64,000 nucleotides of DNA. Origin: Roseovarius arcticus (GTDB lineage Bacteria; Pseudomonadota; Alphaproteobacteria; Rhodobacterales; Rhodobacteraceae). The translations under genes and the position numbers were made by a program. The DNA lies in the NCBI RefSeq assembly GCF_006125015.1, contig NZ_SZZN01000001.1, forward strand, positions 2,108,001 to 2,172,000, in the 5' to 3' direction. The notes beneath the pieces were generated by a model that searched no databases, was not told where the DNA came from, and saw only the letters and a list, made by a program, of their open reading frames with translations. This document shows, piece by piece, positions 9,332 through 18,927 of this stretch (its first letter is position 1; each line of letters opens with the position of its first letter).

Positions 9332-10501
9332 ATGCGCCTTCTACTCCTTCTGACCGCCCTTTCACTATGGACAGCGCCAGCAAGCGCCGCGCCCTGTGGC
9401 GGTGAATTTGATGACTTCGTCGATCACCTCAAGAGCGAGGCCGTGAGCCGGGGCCATGACCCCGGTGATGTCCAGCGGTTTTTTGATCCGGTAAGGCGCG
9501 ATGGTGCCGTTATCAAGGCAGATCGCGCGCAAGGTGTGTTTCAAAAGCCATTCACCGATTTCGCACAGCGCCTGATTTCGTCACATCGGCTCAGTACCGG
9601 CCGCTCCAAGGCTAAAAGTTACGACACCATTTTTGACCAGATCGAGGCCGATTATGGCGTCAGTCGGGGAATCTTACTGGCATTCTGGGCGTTCGAGACC
9701 GATTTTGGCGGCTTTCAGGGCGATTTCAATACGCTGAATGCTCTTGTGACTCTCTCCCATGATTGCCGTCGCCCTGCCCTTTTTCGCCCGCAAATATTTG
9801 CCGCACTGCGCCTGTTTGAGCGGGGCGATTTTGATCCCGCCCGTACTACAGGCGCGTGGGCGGGCGAGATCGGGATGGTCCAGATGCTACCTCAGGACAT
9901 TTTGGATAACGGCACGGACGGCGACGGCGACGGTCATGTTTCCCTCAAAACGTCGGCGCCTGACGCGCTGATGTCGGGCGGGCGAATGTTGCGTCATCTG
10001 GGTTGGCGCGCGGGCGAGCCATGGTTGCAGGAGGTCACGGTGCCCGCAGGGCTGGATTGGTCTCTGACTGGGCTACGTACAGCGAAAACCGGCCGGGAAT
10101 GGGCCGAATTGGGTGTGCAGGCGCGACAGGGAAGCCTCGCGCAAGATTTACCGGGCAACATTCTGCTGCCTGAGGGGCGCGGCGGTCCGGCCTTTATTGC
10201 ATACCCAAATTTTCGCGTTCTTTTCAAATGGAATCAAAGCTATACGTATGTTCTGACCGCGGCCTACTTTGCTACTCGGCTAGAGGGTGCGCCTGTTATG
10301 CAGTTGGGCAATCCCGAGACGGGCCTGTCATCTAAACAGATGATGCTGTTGCAACAAAAGCTTGCCGCGCTTGGCTATGACGTGGGTGAAATCGACGGTA
10401 TCCTCGGCGGCGGCACACGCGCGGCTGTCCAAGACGTACAGCAGAAACTTGGGATGCCAGCCGATGCATGGCCCACGCGCGAGTTGTTGCGACGGCTGTA
10501 A
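9332..10501 (+). CDS. lytic murein transglycosylase (MltB family) with peptidoglycan-binding domain
   Basis: Cleaves peptidoglycan glycan strands in the periplasm, leaving 1,6-anhydro ends. The start is a hydrophobic signal peptide ending in ASA; the mature part has the SLT_2/MltB domain with the catalytic Glu in the AFWAFETDFG segment, a GEIGMVQMLP motif, and a C-terminal PG_binding_1 repeat (LAALGYDVGEIDGILGGGTR). The length of 389 residues is normal. The ATG at 9332 puts the signal peptide at the N-terminus; a TTG 24 nt upstream is possible but less likely. Confidence 0.92.
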   Translation: MRLLLLLTALSLWTAPASAAPCGGEFDDFVDHLKSEAVSRGHDPGDVQRFFDPVRRDGAVIKADRAQGVFQKPFTDFAQRLISSHRLSTGRSKAKSYDTIFDQIEADYGVSRGILLAFWAFETDFGGFQGDFNTLNALVTLSHDCRRPALFRPQIFAALRLFERGDFDPARTTGAWAGEIGMVQMLPQDILDNGTDGDGDGHVSLKTSAPDALMSGGRMLRHLGWRAGEPWLQEVTVPAGLDWSLTGLRTAKTGREWAELGVQARQGSLAQDLPGNILLPEGRGGPAFIAYPNFRVLFKWNQSYTYVLTAAYFATRLEGAPVMQLGNPETGLSSKQMMLLQQKLAALGYDVGEIDGILGGGTRAAVQDVQQKLGMPADAWPTRELLRRL

Positions 10502-10663
10502 CGCGTCCTTGTCGTAGGAAAAACGATCGGATTGATGACTGCGTTTAAATGCAATCTGCGATCTAAGAAGGGAATGATCGAACGACTTTGACCGCAACGA
10601 ATTGCTGAAATCCCAAAAGGCATCACATGTGCAGCATATGGTAACGCATGCTGGATCGGACGA

Positions 10664-13600
10664 TCACGCCACCATCGCCTCAGCCTTGCGAAGATCCACT
10701 GAGACAAGCTGCGACACCCCCTGCTCGGCCATCGTAACACCAAAGAGGCGATCCATCCTACTCATTGTCACCGCATTATGTGTGATGATCAGAAACCGGG
10801 TTTCGGTGCGGCGGCACATCTCGTCTAGCAGATCGCAAAAACGGGCGACATTGGCGTCGTCGAGCGGCGCGTCTACCTCGTCCAGCACACAGATTGGGGC
10901 AGGATTTGCCAGAAACACGCCAAAGATCAGCGCCAGCGCGGTGAGCGTCTGCTCGCCGCCTGACAGCAAGCTGAGAACGCTAAGTTTCTTGCCCGGCGGC
11001 TGGCACATAATCTCAAGGCCGGCTTCCAGCGGATCGTCGCTCTCAACCAGCACGAGGTTCGCCTCGCCGCCGCCAAAGAGGTGTTTGAATAACATAGAGA
11101 AGTTTGAATTCACCTGCTCGAAGGCGGTCAGCAGCCGTTCGCGACCCTCCCGATTGAGACCAGCAATTCCGCTGCGCAACGCCTTGATTGCCTCCTCCAG
11201 GTCGGTCTTTTCTGCGACCAGTATATTGTGCTCTTCCTCGATCTCTTTTGCGTCTTCGTCGGCACGTAGGTTGACAGCGCCCAGCGCGTCTCGCTGGCGC
11301 TTGAGCCGGTTGACATCAGCCTCAATCGCGTCCGAGGTCGGCATCTTCTCGGTATTGATTTCCAGCGTTTCCAGCAGCGCCTCTGGTGTCGTTTCTAATT
11401 CGTCAGCGATGCGCTGCGTGGCGGTGCGGCGTGCCTCGCTGGCGGCATCGGTGCGGGCCTCGCTGCGGGCGCGGGCCTCTCGGGCCTCACCTGCGACGCG
11501 CTCGGACGCGCGCTCGGCCTCGGCGGCGTGGCGTAGCGCGCCCTCCCCTGCACTCAGCGCGTCACGGGCCGCAGCTTGTCGGGCCTCGGCATCCGTGATC
11601 TTGCCAGACAGCGCAGCACGCTGCTCGGCAATGCGTGCTGGAACAGCAGCGGCCTCTGCCAACTCAGCTTCGGAGGCATTTCTCCGCTCTTCCAGTTCAG
11701 TGCTGCGCTTTTCCGCCGTCTCCAGCCGCAATTTCCAGCCGCTGATTTCCTTCGTCACCTCCTGTTGTCGCCGCACTCGCGCCTCGCCCTCGCGGCGCAC
11801 CTCGTCATGCGAAGAGCGGCGCGACATCATCAAGATACGAGCGCCCTCAACAGTCGCTTTGATATCCTCAGCTCGGACGCGCTCAGCCTCTAGGTCGCCC
11901 AATTCGGCTAGTCCGGCCTCGGCTTCTGCCAACTGGGTGCGCGCGGACAGCGCCTCGTCCTCGTGGCGCGTCACTGCCAGGCCAAGCGATTCCAGCTTGG
12001 ACGCCGCCAGATTGCGATCGGCCTCGGCCCGGCTAAGCGCGCGCGCGGCGTCGTTGAGCGCCGAATCGGCGGCCCGGCGAGCGGTGCGCGCGCCCTTGTC
12101 GGCCTCCGTCCGCGCGGCCAATTGGCGGCCCAGCGTCTCGTGCGCGGCGCGGGCACCATCGGCCCGGGCGGTGGCATGGGCCATCTGCTGTTTCAGCTGC
12201 TCCAGCCGGTTTAGCTGCTCAAGCCGAAGCGCTGCCGCCGACGGCGCATCCTCGGCCCAGGCGCGATATCCGTCCCAACGCCAAAGATCGCCCTCAATGC
12301 TGACCAATCGTTGACCGGGTTTCAGCATCGGTTGCAGGCGCGGGCCGTCATCAGAATCGACCAAGCCAATCTGGCTCATCCGGCGGGATAGCACGTCAGG
12401 CACCGATACATTCAACGACAGCGCAGGCACGCCGTCCGGCAGCGTCTGAGGCACATCATATTCCGGCAACTCGGCCCAGCCAGAGGGGCCATCGGCCTCG
12501 ACCTGCGGCGCGCGCAGATCATCGGCCAGCGCGGCGCCCAGCGCCTTTTCATAACCCTGCTGCACCTGCAGCCGGTCGAGGATCTGCCCGCCCTCGGCTG
12601 TATCCCGCTCCAGCAGGCGGGCCAGCGCGGACACTTCGGCGCTCAGCGCGCTCAGTTCGCCCTCGGCCTCGCTGCGCTCGGCGCGCGCGTCTGCCTCGCG
12701 CGATTGGGTGTCGCCGCGCGCCTCATCCGCCGCAATCAACGCAGCATCGGCGGCAACGGCAGCCGCTTGGGCGTCCGTCTCGGCGCGCCCTGCCGCCTCA
12801 AAATCACGACCTGCCTGCTCCATCGCGGCGCGGCTAGACTCTACGGCGTGGCGGGCGCGCTCTGCCTCGCTTTCGCTTCGTTCCAGCATCTTGCGATTGT
12901 CCGCCAGAAGACGCTGCGCCGATTGGTGACGCGCCGAAAGCCGCGCGACATCCTCGGTCAGCGTCGCAAGTTCGGTCTCGCGGGTCTGCAACACAAGGCT
13001 GGCCTCGCGCGCAGCGGTGGCTGCGGCCTCAAGCCTTTCCTCGTGGCCGCTCGCAGCCTTGGCCAGCTCTGACTGTTCCCATTCCAACCTCTGCACGGTG
13101 TCGCCTGCATCGCGGTTAAGGGCCGCCTCACGCTCGCTATCGCGGGCCAGTTGGGTAATGCGGCCCTCCAGCGTATCAATCCGCGCACGGGCGCCGGTTT
13201 CCTGATCGGCAAGGGTGGCCTGCTCTACGCTCAGACGTTGCAGTACGGCGGCGGCGATCGCCTCCTCCTCGCGCAGCGCCGGCAGGGCCTCATCGGCTGC
13301 GGTGCGGTCCTTCGCAGCCTCGCGCGCTGCGGTTTCTGCACGGGCAGTGGCGCCGGTGCGATCGCGCAACTCGCTGCGAGCTGTATTCAGTGCCTCGTCC
13401 GCCTCGCGCCAGCGACGATAAAGAAGCAGACCCTCGGCTGCACGCAATTCATCACCGATCGCACGATAGCGGGCAGCCTGCCGCGCCTGCCGGGCCAGCG
13501 TAGCAAGCTGGCTGGCGAGTTGTTCGACAGTGTCGTCGACGCGCGTCAGGTTTGCCTCTGCGCCCTTCAGCTTCAACTCGGCCTCATGCCGCCGTTGGTA

Positions 13601-14149
13601 GAGACCGGATATCCCTGCCGCCTCCTCCAGAATGCGGCGGCGCGATTTCGGCTTCGCGTTGATCAACTCCGATATCTGGCCCTGCCGCACCAATGCGGGC
13701 GAATGGGCACCAGTAGACGCGTCCGCAAACAGCATTTGAACGTCGCGAGCGCGCACATCCTTGCCATTAACCTGATATGCGCTGCCGATATCGCGGGTGA
13801 TGCGACGGATGATCTCGATATGATCGGCGTCGTTAAAGCCGGCGGGCGCGAGGCGGTCCGCATTGTCTATGTGGATCGTAACCTCGGCAAAATTGCGCGC
13901 GCCGCGGCTGGAGGCGCCGGCAAATATTACATCCTCCATCCCTCCGCCGCGCATCGCCGTCGGGCGGTTTTCACCCATAACCCAGCGCAGTGCCTCCAGC
14001 AGATTCGACTTGCCGCATCCGTTAGGGCCTACCACGCCAGTTAGCCCGCTGCCGATGATCAAATCGGTCGGGTCAACAAAGCTTTTGAATCCAGTCAGTT
14101 TAAGCTTGGAAAAACGCAAGCGGTGTCTCGCTTCCTCGTTGTTTTGCAT
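10664..14149 (-). CDS. smc: chromosome segregation protein SMC
   Basis: Core ATPase of the bacterial condensin, which compacts and segregates the chromosome. At 1161 residues it is full length. The N-terminal ATPase half has Walker A GPNGCGKSN, the two long coiled-coil arms are rich in Glu/Ala/Arg, a hinge domain lies near residues 500-650, and the C-terminal half has the ABC signature LLSGGEQ and Walker B CVLDEVDAPLDD. No ScpA/ScpB gene is next to it. The start at 14149 is preferred to a GTG/TTG-type start 18 nt upstream. The long + strand frames opposite it are shadows of Ala/Arg-rich codons. Confidence 0.97.
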   Translation of the reverse strand: MQNNEEARHRLRFSKLKLTGFKSFVDPTDLIIGSGLTGVVGPNGCGKSNLLEALRWVMGENRPTAMRGGGMEDVIFAGASSRGARNFAEVTIHIDNADRLAPAGFNDADHIEIIRRITRDIGSAYQVNGKDVRARDVQMLFADASTGAHSPALVRQGQISELINAKPKSRRRILEEAAGISGLYQRRHEAELKLKGAEANLTRVDDTVEQLASQLATLARQARQAARYRAIGDELRAAEGLLLYRRWREADEALNTARSELRDRTGATARAETAAREAAKDRTAADEALPALREEEAIAAAVLQRLSVEQATLADQETGARARIDTLEGRITQLARDSEREAALNRDAGDTVQRLEWEQSELAKAASGHEERLEAAATAAREASLVLQTRETELATLTEDVARLSARHQSAQRLLADNRKMLERSESEAERARHAVESSRAAMEQAGRDFEAAGRAETDAQAAAVAADAALIAADEARGDTQSREADARAERSEAEGELSALSAEVSALARLLERDTAEGGQILDRLQVQQGYEKALGAALADDLRAPQVEADGPSGWAELPEYDVPQTLPDGVPALSLNVSVPDVLSRRMSQIGLVDSDDGPRLQPMLKPGQRLVSIEGDLWRWDGYRAWAEDAPSAAALRLEQLNRLEQLKQQMAHATARADGARAAHETLGRQLAARTEADKGARTARRAADSALNDAARALSRAEADRNLAASKLESLGLAVTRHEDEALSARTQLAEAEAGLAELGDLEAERVRAEDIKATVEGARILMMSRRSSHDEVRREGEARVRRQQEVTKEISGWKLRLETAEKRSTELEERRNASEAELAEAAAVPARIAEQRAALSGKITDAEARQAAARDALSAGEGALRHAAEAERASERVAGEAREARARSEARTDAASEARRTATQRIADELETTPEALLETLEINTEKMPTSDAIEADVNRLKRQRDALGAVNLRADEDAKEIEEEHNILVAEKTDLEEAIKALRSGIAGLNREGRERLLTAFEQVNSNFSMLFKHLFGGGEANLVLVESDDPLEAGLEIMCQPPGKKLSVLSLLSGGEQTLTALALIFGVFLANPAPICVLDEVDAPLDDANVARFCDLLDEMCRRTETRFLIITHNAVTMSRMDRLFGVTMAEQGVSQLVSVDLRKAEAMVA

Positions 14150-14313
14150 AGGCAGGCCGCGCGCCAATGTGGCGCGCCCTACGGCAACGTGTCAACGCTG
14201 AAACACCCTATCTGGCGAATCAACCATAGTTATCCACAAGATATTGACGCCGCGTTAGTTTGAAACTGCGTCATGGCTTGACTTTGCACCCTCTCGGATC
14301 ACAAATTCCGCAC

Positions 14314-14763
14314 ATGTTGATCGTAGAGCCCGCGCACCCGAACGACCCTGGCCCTTGTGCCCTGCTGCAGCAGAGCCATGCCCTGATGCTGCAGCTCTTC
14401 GAGCCAGAGCAAAATCACTTTCTCGGCTTCGACGCGCTTAGCGCACCGAACGTACATTTCTTTGCCGCGCGTAACGGGTCGGAGGTCCTTGGGACGGGCG
14501 CGGTGGTACAAGTGGATGCCTACGGCGAGGTGAAATCGATGTTTACCAGCGCGGCAGCGCGCGGGCGCGGCGTGGCCGCTGCGATCCTGCGCGCGCTGGA
14601 GGATCACGCGCGCGGGCTGGGCCTGCCACATCTGCGGCTGGAGACGGGTGAGGCGCTGACGGCCGCTATCCGCCTATACGAGCGCAATGGGTTCACCCGC
14701 TGCGGCCCTTTCGGCGATTATCGCGCTGACGGCATCAGCGTCTTTATGGAAAAGTCGCTTTAG
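14314..14763 (+). CDS. GNAT family N-acetyltransferase
   Basis: A 149-residue acetyl-CoA-dependent acyltransferase. The acetyl-CoA loop is AARGRGVAAAILRALEDHARG, preceded by strand KSMFTS and followed by LRLETG and LYERNGF, the usual GNAT strand order. The closest general type is the YsnE/PhnO-like small acetyltransferase; the substrate is unknown. The ATG at 14314 gives the family-like N-terminus. The 3' end overlaps the convergent small gene by 4 nt. Confidence 0.9.
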   Translation: MLIVEPAHPNDPGPCALLQQSHALMLQLFEPEQNHFLGFDALSAPNVHFFAARNGSEVLGTGAVVQVDAYGEVKSMFTSAAARGRGVAAAILRALEDHARGLGLPHLRLETGEALTAAIRLYERNGFTRCGPFGDYRADGISVFMEKSL

Positions 14764-14960
14764 CCCTTTTTCTCAGGTGCTTTGTCCTCTGCCGCCTTCT
14801 CTTCTTGTGCGGCTTTCATTCGCGCAAGCAATTCGGCCTTGTCGGGCCGCTTGCCCGAGCGTTTGCCAAACGGATCCTTGTCCGATCCCGGCTGGTTATG
14901 TTCGCTGTGGCGTGGTGCGTTTCGGCCCATCTTGGGTGCTCCTTGTGCCTTGTAGTTCAT
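14760..14960 (-). CDS. small basic hypothetical protein
   Basis: A 66-residue highly charged protein: a basic, Asn/His/Pro-rich N-terminal half (MGRNAPRHSEHNQPG) followed by a Lys/Glu/Ala-rich helix (PDKAELLARMKAAQEEK). There is no membrane segment. I recall similar short proteins in roseobacters with no known function. The start at ATG 14960 is chosen because AAGGA sits 8 nt upstream; another ATG is 9 nt further out. It is convergent with the acetyltransferase. Confidence 0.6.
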   Translation of the reverse strand: MNYKAQGAPKMGRNAPRHSEHNQPGSDKDPFGKRSGKRPDKAELLARMKAAQEEKAAEDKAPEKKG

Positions 14961-15038
14961 GGCGGTCATCCTTGGCGGGCGTATCTGCCCCTTTGCCAGC
15001 TATTGCCGCAAACGCGCACGCTTTACAAGCAGGGCGAG

Positions 15039-15431
15039 TTAGTACCGCACCTCTTGGCAGGTCAGTTGAGCAAGGCTGCCCACGCTCTCATATACATCAC
15101 AATCATATTCGTGACCTCGCGGAAGGGGCACCAACTGTTGCCCGCAATCCAGACGGGCGGTCAAGAGGGCGGCGTCGCCGTCCTTTTTGCGCACGCGGCA
15201 GCCAGAAACCTGCTCAATCGCGGTGACACCCTGCGGTGCAACCGCACTCAGCCGCGGCGCCCAGCGGGTATTGAGACGCATGGCCTGCGCCTTCAGGCCA
15301 TCAACACGCACGTCAAAGACATCACCGCGCACTGAGATGCGAACAGGATCGATTCCGCGAAACGCCGGGCCGGGCGTATTGCAGCCCCCGAGCAGCAGGG
15401 CGAGCGTGGCGAAGGTGAGCAAAAATCTCAT
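15039..15431 (-). CDS. hypothetical lipoprotein
   Basis: A 130-residue protein with a clean lipoprotein signal: basic start, hydrophobic core and lipobox LLGGC (Cys at about residue 17), so it should be acylated and held in the inner or outer membrane. The mature part has four further Cys residues that could form disulfides and no recognised domain. It is separate from the downstream small gene. Function not known. Confidence 0.75.
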   Translation of the reverse strand: MRFLLTFATLALLLGGCNTPGPAFRGIDPVRISVRGDVFDVRVDGLKAQAMRLNTRWAPRLSAVAPQGVTAIEQVSGCRVRKKDGDAALLTARLDCGQQLVPLPRGHEYDCDVYESVGSLAQLTCQEVRY

Positions 15432-16190
15432 CCTCGCCCGTATTGCATGGCAATGGTTAACGAACAGTTATCGCGAACGTGGCAGATGCGTGAAACTTCC
15501 GCACAGAAACGGCGTCTACGACCCTAGTTTCGGCACCGCTATGACTGCTTGGCAGTTGGAAATTGACGGCTCGTTCAGTGCATGCCGCAATCCTGTTTTC
15601 TACTGCCCAGATCGCCACGACTGGCGCGAAGCAGCGGTTGAATCCGGCCGCCTAAGCGCCTCTTCATCGATGACGCGTGCGCCGTCGCCGCCCGGATCAT
15701 CATCGGCCACAAGATCACCAGACAAAGGCGCTGTGCGCGGCGCGGCAACCGGACCCGGTGCCGCAAAACCTGCCGCTACGCACACCGCACGCTGCATTTG
15801 GATCGTTCGCAAACGCGCCATCGCCGCATCGCCGGAGCTGTCACCGCAGGCGCGAAAATCGCGATAAATAAAGTTCACCTTGAGCCCCTCCCAAAAGGCC
15901 ACCACCCGTCTAGACGTTAACCGCAGAGCCAAAATCGCCCAAGCGTCATCGTGTCTAAGGCTTAACGCCGCATTTACCCTAGCTCAGCGCTTACGGCGCA
16001 CAGCGAACGGTTGACTTTGAAGAGTGCGCAGCTGCCACATCGCCCCTTTCACATCCCTTCCCCATCGGGCAAACTGCGCCTGAGCGTTCCGTGCCGAACG
16101 CCAATGTCGGCAAGTCCGCCACCCTTGGCAATCGCTACCCGGTTCAAATAAAAAACGCCCTAGCAGCACCGCATAAGAAAGGCATATCTC
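15432..16190. other. 759-nt gene-poor stretch
   Basis: Between the lipoprotein start and the carbamoylase start there is no confident gene. One weak minus-strand frame (15600-15878) is listed separately. Plus-strand frames here have no ribosome-binding site and Ser/Arg-rich shadow composition. I see no tRNA, no repeat and no convincing terminator. Confidence 0.5.
15600..15878 (-). CDS. doubtful small hypothetical ORF
   Basis: A 92-codon frame starting at GTG 15878, which has a strong GGGAGGGG ribosome-binding site about 6 nt upstream. The product has a hydrophobic patch after an internal Met (QRAVCVAAGFAAPGPVAAP), which could be a weak signal peptide, and an Asp/Gly-rich end. There is no family resemblance. 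It could be a real lineage-specific exported protein or chance; only the ribosome-binding site argues for it. Confidence 0.28.
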   Translation of the reverse strand: MNFIYRDFRACGDSSGDAAMARLRTIQMQRAVCVAAGFAAPGPVAAPRTAPLSGDLVADDDPGGDGARVIDEEALRRPDSTAASRQSWRSGQ

Positions 16191-17438
16191 ATGGCAGCAC
16201 CCGGACAGAACCTCAAAATCGACGGCCAGCGCCTGTGGGACAGCCTGAACGAGATGGCCAAGATCGGCCCCGGCGTCGCGGGCGGTAACAATCGCCAGAC
16301 GCTGACGGATGCAGATGCCGAAGGCCGTGCATTGTTTCAGTCGTGGTGCGAAGACGCGGGCGCGGTCATGGGCCTTGATACGATGGGCAACATGTTCGCC
16401 CGCCGCGAGGGGACTGATGCAGGCGCCCTACCCGTCTATGTTGGGTCTCATTTGGACACGCAGCCGACGGGCGGAAAATATGACGGCGTCCTGGGCGTGC
16501 TTGCAGGGTTGGAGCTGATCCGCACGTTGAATGACCTGGATATCAAGACAAAGCATCCCATAGTCGTGACCAACTGGACCAACGAGGAGGGAACGCGCTT
16601 TGCCCCTGCCATGTTGGCGTCCGGTGTTTTCGCGGGTCTGCACGATCAGGACTTCGCCTATTCGCGCAAGGACACGGCCGGCAAGACCTTTGGCGAAGAG
16701 CTGGAGCGCATCGGCTGGAAGGGCGACGAGCCTGTGGGCGAGCGCAAGATGCACGCGTTCTTTGAGCTCCACATCGAGCAGGGCCCTATTCTGGAAGCAA
16801 ACGGCATAGATATCGGCGTCGTCACGCACGGCCAAGGTCTGGACTGGACGCAACTGACGATCACCGGCAAGGACGCGCATACCGGATCGACGCCCATGCC
16901 GATGCGCCGCAACGCGGGGCTGGCCATGGCGCGCGTTCTGGAAAAAGTCGAGCAGATTGCACTGGATCATGCCCCGAATGCCGTCGGCGCGGTCGGCCAT
17001 CTGGAGGTGTTCCCCAACTCGCGCAATGTCATCCCCGGCAAGGCAGTGTTCACGGTCGATTTTCGCTCGCCAGACATCAACGTGCTTGCCGAAATGGTCG
17101 ACCAGATGCGCGAGGCGGCACAAAAGATATGCGATGATATGGATTTGCAGGTCGAATTTGAAAAGGTCGGTGGGTTCGATCCGGTCGAATTTGACGCAGG
17201 CTGCGTTGGCGCCATCCGGTCGGCCGCCGAACGTCTGGGATATTCGCATCAGGATGTGATCTCGGGCGCGGGCCACGATGCCTGTTGGATTAACCGCGTT
17301 GCGCCCACAGCCATGGTGATGTGCCCCTGCGTGGACGGGCTGTCGCATAACGAGGCCGAAGAAATCACGCTGGAATGGGCCGCAGCGGGCGCCGATGTGT
17401 TGCTGCATGCAGTGGTCGAGACGGCGGTCGTCGAGTAG
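16191..17438 (+). CDS. Zn-dependent amidase, N-carbamoyl-L-amino-acid hydrolase / beta-ureidopropionase type
   Basis: A 415-residue M20-family amidohydrolase (HydC/AmaB/PydC-like). Metal ligands are in GSHLDTQPTGGKYDG (His, Asp), NEEGTRF (Glu), the FFELHIEQGP segment (His) and SGAGHDACW (His). The dimerisation domain lies between about residues 215 and 330. It hydrolyses N-carbamoyl amino acids or ureidopropionate in pyrimidine or hydantoin breakdown; allantoate is also possible. No hydantoinase or dihydropyrimidinase gene is adjacent, so the pathway is not fixed. The ATG start has a weak AAAGG upstream. Confidence 0.9.
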   Translation: MAAPGQNLKIDGQRLWDSLNEMAKIGPGVAGGNNRQTLTDADAEGRALFQSWCEDAGAVMGLDTMGNMFARREGTDAGALPVYVGSHLDTQPTGGKYDGVLGVLAGLELIRTLNDLDIKTKHPIVVTNWTNEEGTRFAPAMLASGVFAGLHDQDFAYSRKDTAGKTFGEELERIGWKGDEPVGERKMHAFFELHIEQGPILEANGIDIGVVTHGQGLDWTQLTITGKDAHTGSTPMPMRRNAGLAMARVLEKVEQIALDHAPNAVGAVGHLEVFPNSRNVIPGKAVFTVDFRSPDINVLAEMVDQMREAAQKICDDMDLQVEFEKVGGFDPVEFDAGCVGAIRSAAERLGYSHQDVISGAGHDACWINRVAPTAMVMCPCVDGLSHNEAEEITLEWAAAGADVLLHAVVETAVVE

Positions 17439-17510
17439 GGGCTAGCGAGTGGCGCGCGGTTGAAACTTCGCGTGCCCCGCATCCCTGACCCTATGCCTCA
17501 TCGCCGTGCA

Positions 17511-18860
17511 TCACTCGCTGCGGCTGATCGCAGCGCCCAGACCGTGCATCAACGGCTCGAAAATGGGGAATGATGTGGCGATCGGGCCGCCATCATCGAC
17601 GGTGACGGGCGCGTTGGCCGCCATGCCGAGGATGAGCAGCGACATCGCGATGCGGTGATCCAAATGGCTGGCGCAGGTGGCGCCGCCCGGCACATTGCCG
17701 TGGCCCCGGCCATGGACAATCCACCAGTCTGGTCCATCCTCGACCTCGACACCGTTCGCGCGCAGGCCCGTGGCCATTGCGTCAATCCGGTCGGATTCTT
17801 TGACCCGCAGTTCGGCGACGCCGTGCATAACCGTCGCGCCCTCCGCAAAGGCGGCGACGACCGACAGCACAGGGTATTCATCGATCATCGATGCGGCGCG
17901 GGCCGGATCGACCTCAATCCCCTTCAGATCAGGGGAAAAACGCGCGCGTAGGTCGGCCACAGGTTCCCCGCCCTCAAGCCGCTCATTTTCATAACTCAGA
18001 TCAGCGCCCATCTCGCGCAGCGTGGTAAAGAGGCCGGCGCGCGTTGGGTTCAGCCCGATATTTGGCACCAGCACGTCCGAGCCGGGTACAATCAGCGCGG
18101 CACAGACCGGAAACGCGGCCGAGCTGGGATCGCGAGGCACGTCAATGACCTGCGGTCGCAGCTCGGGTTGGCCCGTCAGGGTAATGACGCGGCCTTCATT
18201 CGTCACCTCGGTCGAAATTTCCGCGCCAAAGCCGGCCAGCATCCGCTCGCTATGATCGCGCGTCGCTTCGCGTTCGATCACCACGGTCTGGCCGGGGGCG
18301 TTCAGGCCAGCCAGCAGAACCGCCGATTTGACCTGCGCCGACGGCACCGGCACGGCATAGCGCACCGGCACCGGGTCGGCCGCACCGACTATGGTCATGG
18401 GCAGGCGCCCGCCCGCGCGTCCCACCGTTCGCGCGCCAAAGAGCGCGAGCGGATCGGTCACGCGCGCCATCGGCCGCTTGTTCAGCGATGCATCGCCAGT
18501 GAATGTGACCGTAATTGGCGACGTCGCCATCGCGCCCATGATCAGACGCACACCGGTGCCAGAATTACCGCAATCAATGACATTCTCAGGCTCGGCAAAG
18601 CCGCCAACACCGACGCCGTGGACCGACCACGCGCCGTCGCCCAGATCTGTCACCTTAGCGCCGAAGGCACGCATGGCGCGAGCCGTATCCAGCACATCCT
18701 CACCCTCCAAAAGGCCGGTGATGCGCGTCTCGCCTATCGCCATCGCGCCCAGTATCAGCGCGCGGTGCGAAATTGATTTATCGCCCGGCACGTTTGCGGT
18801 GCCGGTTAGCGGGCCACATTTGGCCGAACTCATGGGGATGGGGGTGCCGTGGCCGGACAT
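17511..18860 (-). CDS. aroA: 5-enolpyruvylshikimate-3-phosphate synthase
   Basis: Shikimate pathway enzyme joining shikimate-3-phosphate and PEP. At 449 residues it is of class II (CP4-like) length. The N-terminal [15 protein letters not shown] motif has the S3P-binding Lys/Ser, [13 protein letters not shown] is the PEP-loop motif, and [15 protein letters not shown] and [12 protein letters not shown] are C-terminal signatures. The Ala in NSGTGVR matches class II. The start at 18860 gives the family N-terminus. The usual neighbour cmk is not adjacent. Confidence 0.96.
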   Translation of the reverse strand: MSGHGTPIPMSSAKCGPLTGTANVPGDKSISHRALILGAMAIGETRITGLLEGEDVLDTARAMRAFGAKVTDLGDGAWSVHGVGVGGFAEPENVIDCGNSGTGVRLIMGAMATSPITVTFTGDASLNKRPMARVTDPLALFGARTVGRAGGRLPMTIVGAADPVPVRYAVPVPSAQVKSAVLLAGLNAPGQTVVIEREATRDHSERMLAGFGAEISTEVTNEGRVITLTGQPELRPQVIDVPRDPSSAAFPVCAALIVPGSDVLVPNIGLNPTRAGLFTTLREMGADLSYENERLEGGEPVADLRARFSPDLKGIEVDPARAASMIDEYPVLSVVAAFAEGATVMHGVAELRVKESDRIDAMATGLRANGVEVEDGPDWWIVHGRGHGNVPGGATCASHLDHRIAMSLLILGMAANAPVTVDDGGPIATSFPIFEPLMHGLGAAISRSE

Positions 18861-18927
18861 GGGCGCGCCTTCGTCTAAGGATGTTCGCAACGTTGATAGA
18901 CCAGCACGCGGCGGGGGTCCATCGCGC

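Noticed and set aside
10602..12314. 570-codon plus-strand open frame opposite smc
   Set aside because: Ser/Ala/Arg-rich shadow of the high-GC coiled-coil codons of smc; no domain and no ribosome-binding site.
14230..14238. Perfect DnaA box TTATCCACA upstream of smc
   Set aside because: Single copy, no AT-rich unwinding region and no dnaA, parAB or gidA nearby, so not taken as an origin.
15457..15471. CtrA-like sequence TTAA-N7-TTAT before the lipoprotein gene
   Set aside because: One mismatch to the consensus and no other cell-cycle context; too weak to list as a site.
16130..16160. GGTTCAAAT, resembling a tRNA T-loop, before the carbamoylase gene
   Set aside because: No acceptor, anticodon or D-arm pairing can be built around it.
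16428..17408. 326-codon minus-strand frame opposite the carbamoylase gene
   Set aside because: Antisense shadow; the plus-strand protein has all M20 metal ligands.
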